The position numbers were made by a program, and so were the translations under genes. Below, piece after piece: positions 6,775 to 6,853 of a stretch of 6,853 nt of DNA; the first letter of the stretch is position 1, and each line of letters opens with the position of its first letter. Source of the DNA: Deltaproteobacteria bacterium (GTDB lineage Bacteria; Desulfobacterota; UBA8473); the NCBI GenBank assembly GCA_030621455.1, contig JAUXHQ010000107.1, positions 1 to 6,853 on the forward strand, in the 5' to 3' direction. The notes below the pieces were generated by a model. It did no database searches and was not told where the DNA came from. It saw nothing but the letters and a program-made list of their open reading frames with translations.

Positions 6775-6853
6775 ATGAAAAGAATAGGGTTGGTTTTTCT
6801 GGTGTCTCTAATATTATGTATTACAGGTTACGCTTCCGGGGCTGATACGAAGC
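6775..6853 (+). CDS. Start of a secreted protein, probably the periplasmic chaperone Skp/OmpH (cut by window end)
   Basis: Only 26 codons are present. They encode a clear signal peptide: KR after the start methionine, the hydrophobic core IGLVFLVSLILCI and a probable cut near YASG-AD, with the mature part beginning ADTK. The cysteine at 15 is not in a lipobox. In related bacteria bamA is usually followed by skp (ompH), whose mature chain often begins with a short charged stretch before the IGYVDLQ-like segment. That segment is not reached here. Skp would hold unfolded outer-membrane proteins in the periplasm for BamA. The secreted nature is seen; the identity rests on gene order alone. The gap of 50 bases after bamA suggests the same operon. 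Confidence 0.6.
   Translation, partial: MKRIGLVFLVSLILCITGYASGADTK

Noticed and set aside
6732..6845. Short plus-strand frame starting MKRVLSLLHL just after bamA
   Set aside because: It has no good Shine-Dalgarno and stops after 37 codons, and the overlapping frame from 6775 has a strong ribosome binding site and a clear signal peptide.

Overview
The window looks like a piece of chromosome from a Gram-negative (diderm) bacterium, most likely one of the former Deltaproteobacteria (Desulfobacterota/Myxococcota type). The evidence is the plus-strand order lysyl-tRNA synthetase, one LolC/E-family permease, LolD ATPase, BamA, then a short secreted protein start that fits Skp/OmpH. As I recall it, this order is typical of those lineages; in E. 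coli these genes are scattered. Base composition is moderate (mid-40s % GC by eye) and uniform across the genes, with no sign that any of them was recently acquired. The assignment is inference from gene order and protein style, not from a search.

Layout. Bases 1-476 hold no convincing gene. They start with a long imperfect hairpin (8-56) followed by a stretch that looks like part of a dispersed extragenic repeat, and end with a weak possible promoter and a Shine-Dalgarno site for lysS. lysS (477-1958) is intact. A short gap with two consecutive hairpins (1968-2021) precedes the Lol permease (best start 2039, end 3292). After two back-to-back stop codons, lolD begins at 3296 and ends at 3994 in a small AACCAAT tandem repeat. 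bamA (4040-6724) follows with a signal peptide, an extra N-terminal domain, five POTRA domains and a beta-barrel. The window ends 26 codons into a signal-peptide-bearing gene (6775 onward), probably skp.

How the genes work together. The LolC/E-type permease and LolD would form the inner-membrane ABC machine that releases mature outer-membrane lipoproteins to the carrier LolA. BamA is the core of the machine that inserts beta-barrel proteins in the outer membrane, and Skp is the periplasmic chaperone that delivers them. In E. coli the Bam machine has lipoprotein partners that depend on Lol, so the cluster joins two linked branches of outer-membrane biogenesis. lysS is a housekeeping translation gene at the head of the same run.

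I found no wholly new system. The points most worth a second look are the CsgG/FlgO/TolB-N-like domain fused to the front of BamA, the hairpin-bearing element at the left end, the paired hairpins before the Lol permease, and the single-permease (LolF-like) Lol arrangement with a methionine-rich loop where the E. coli LolC Hook lies.
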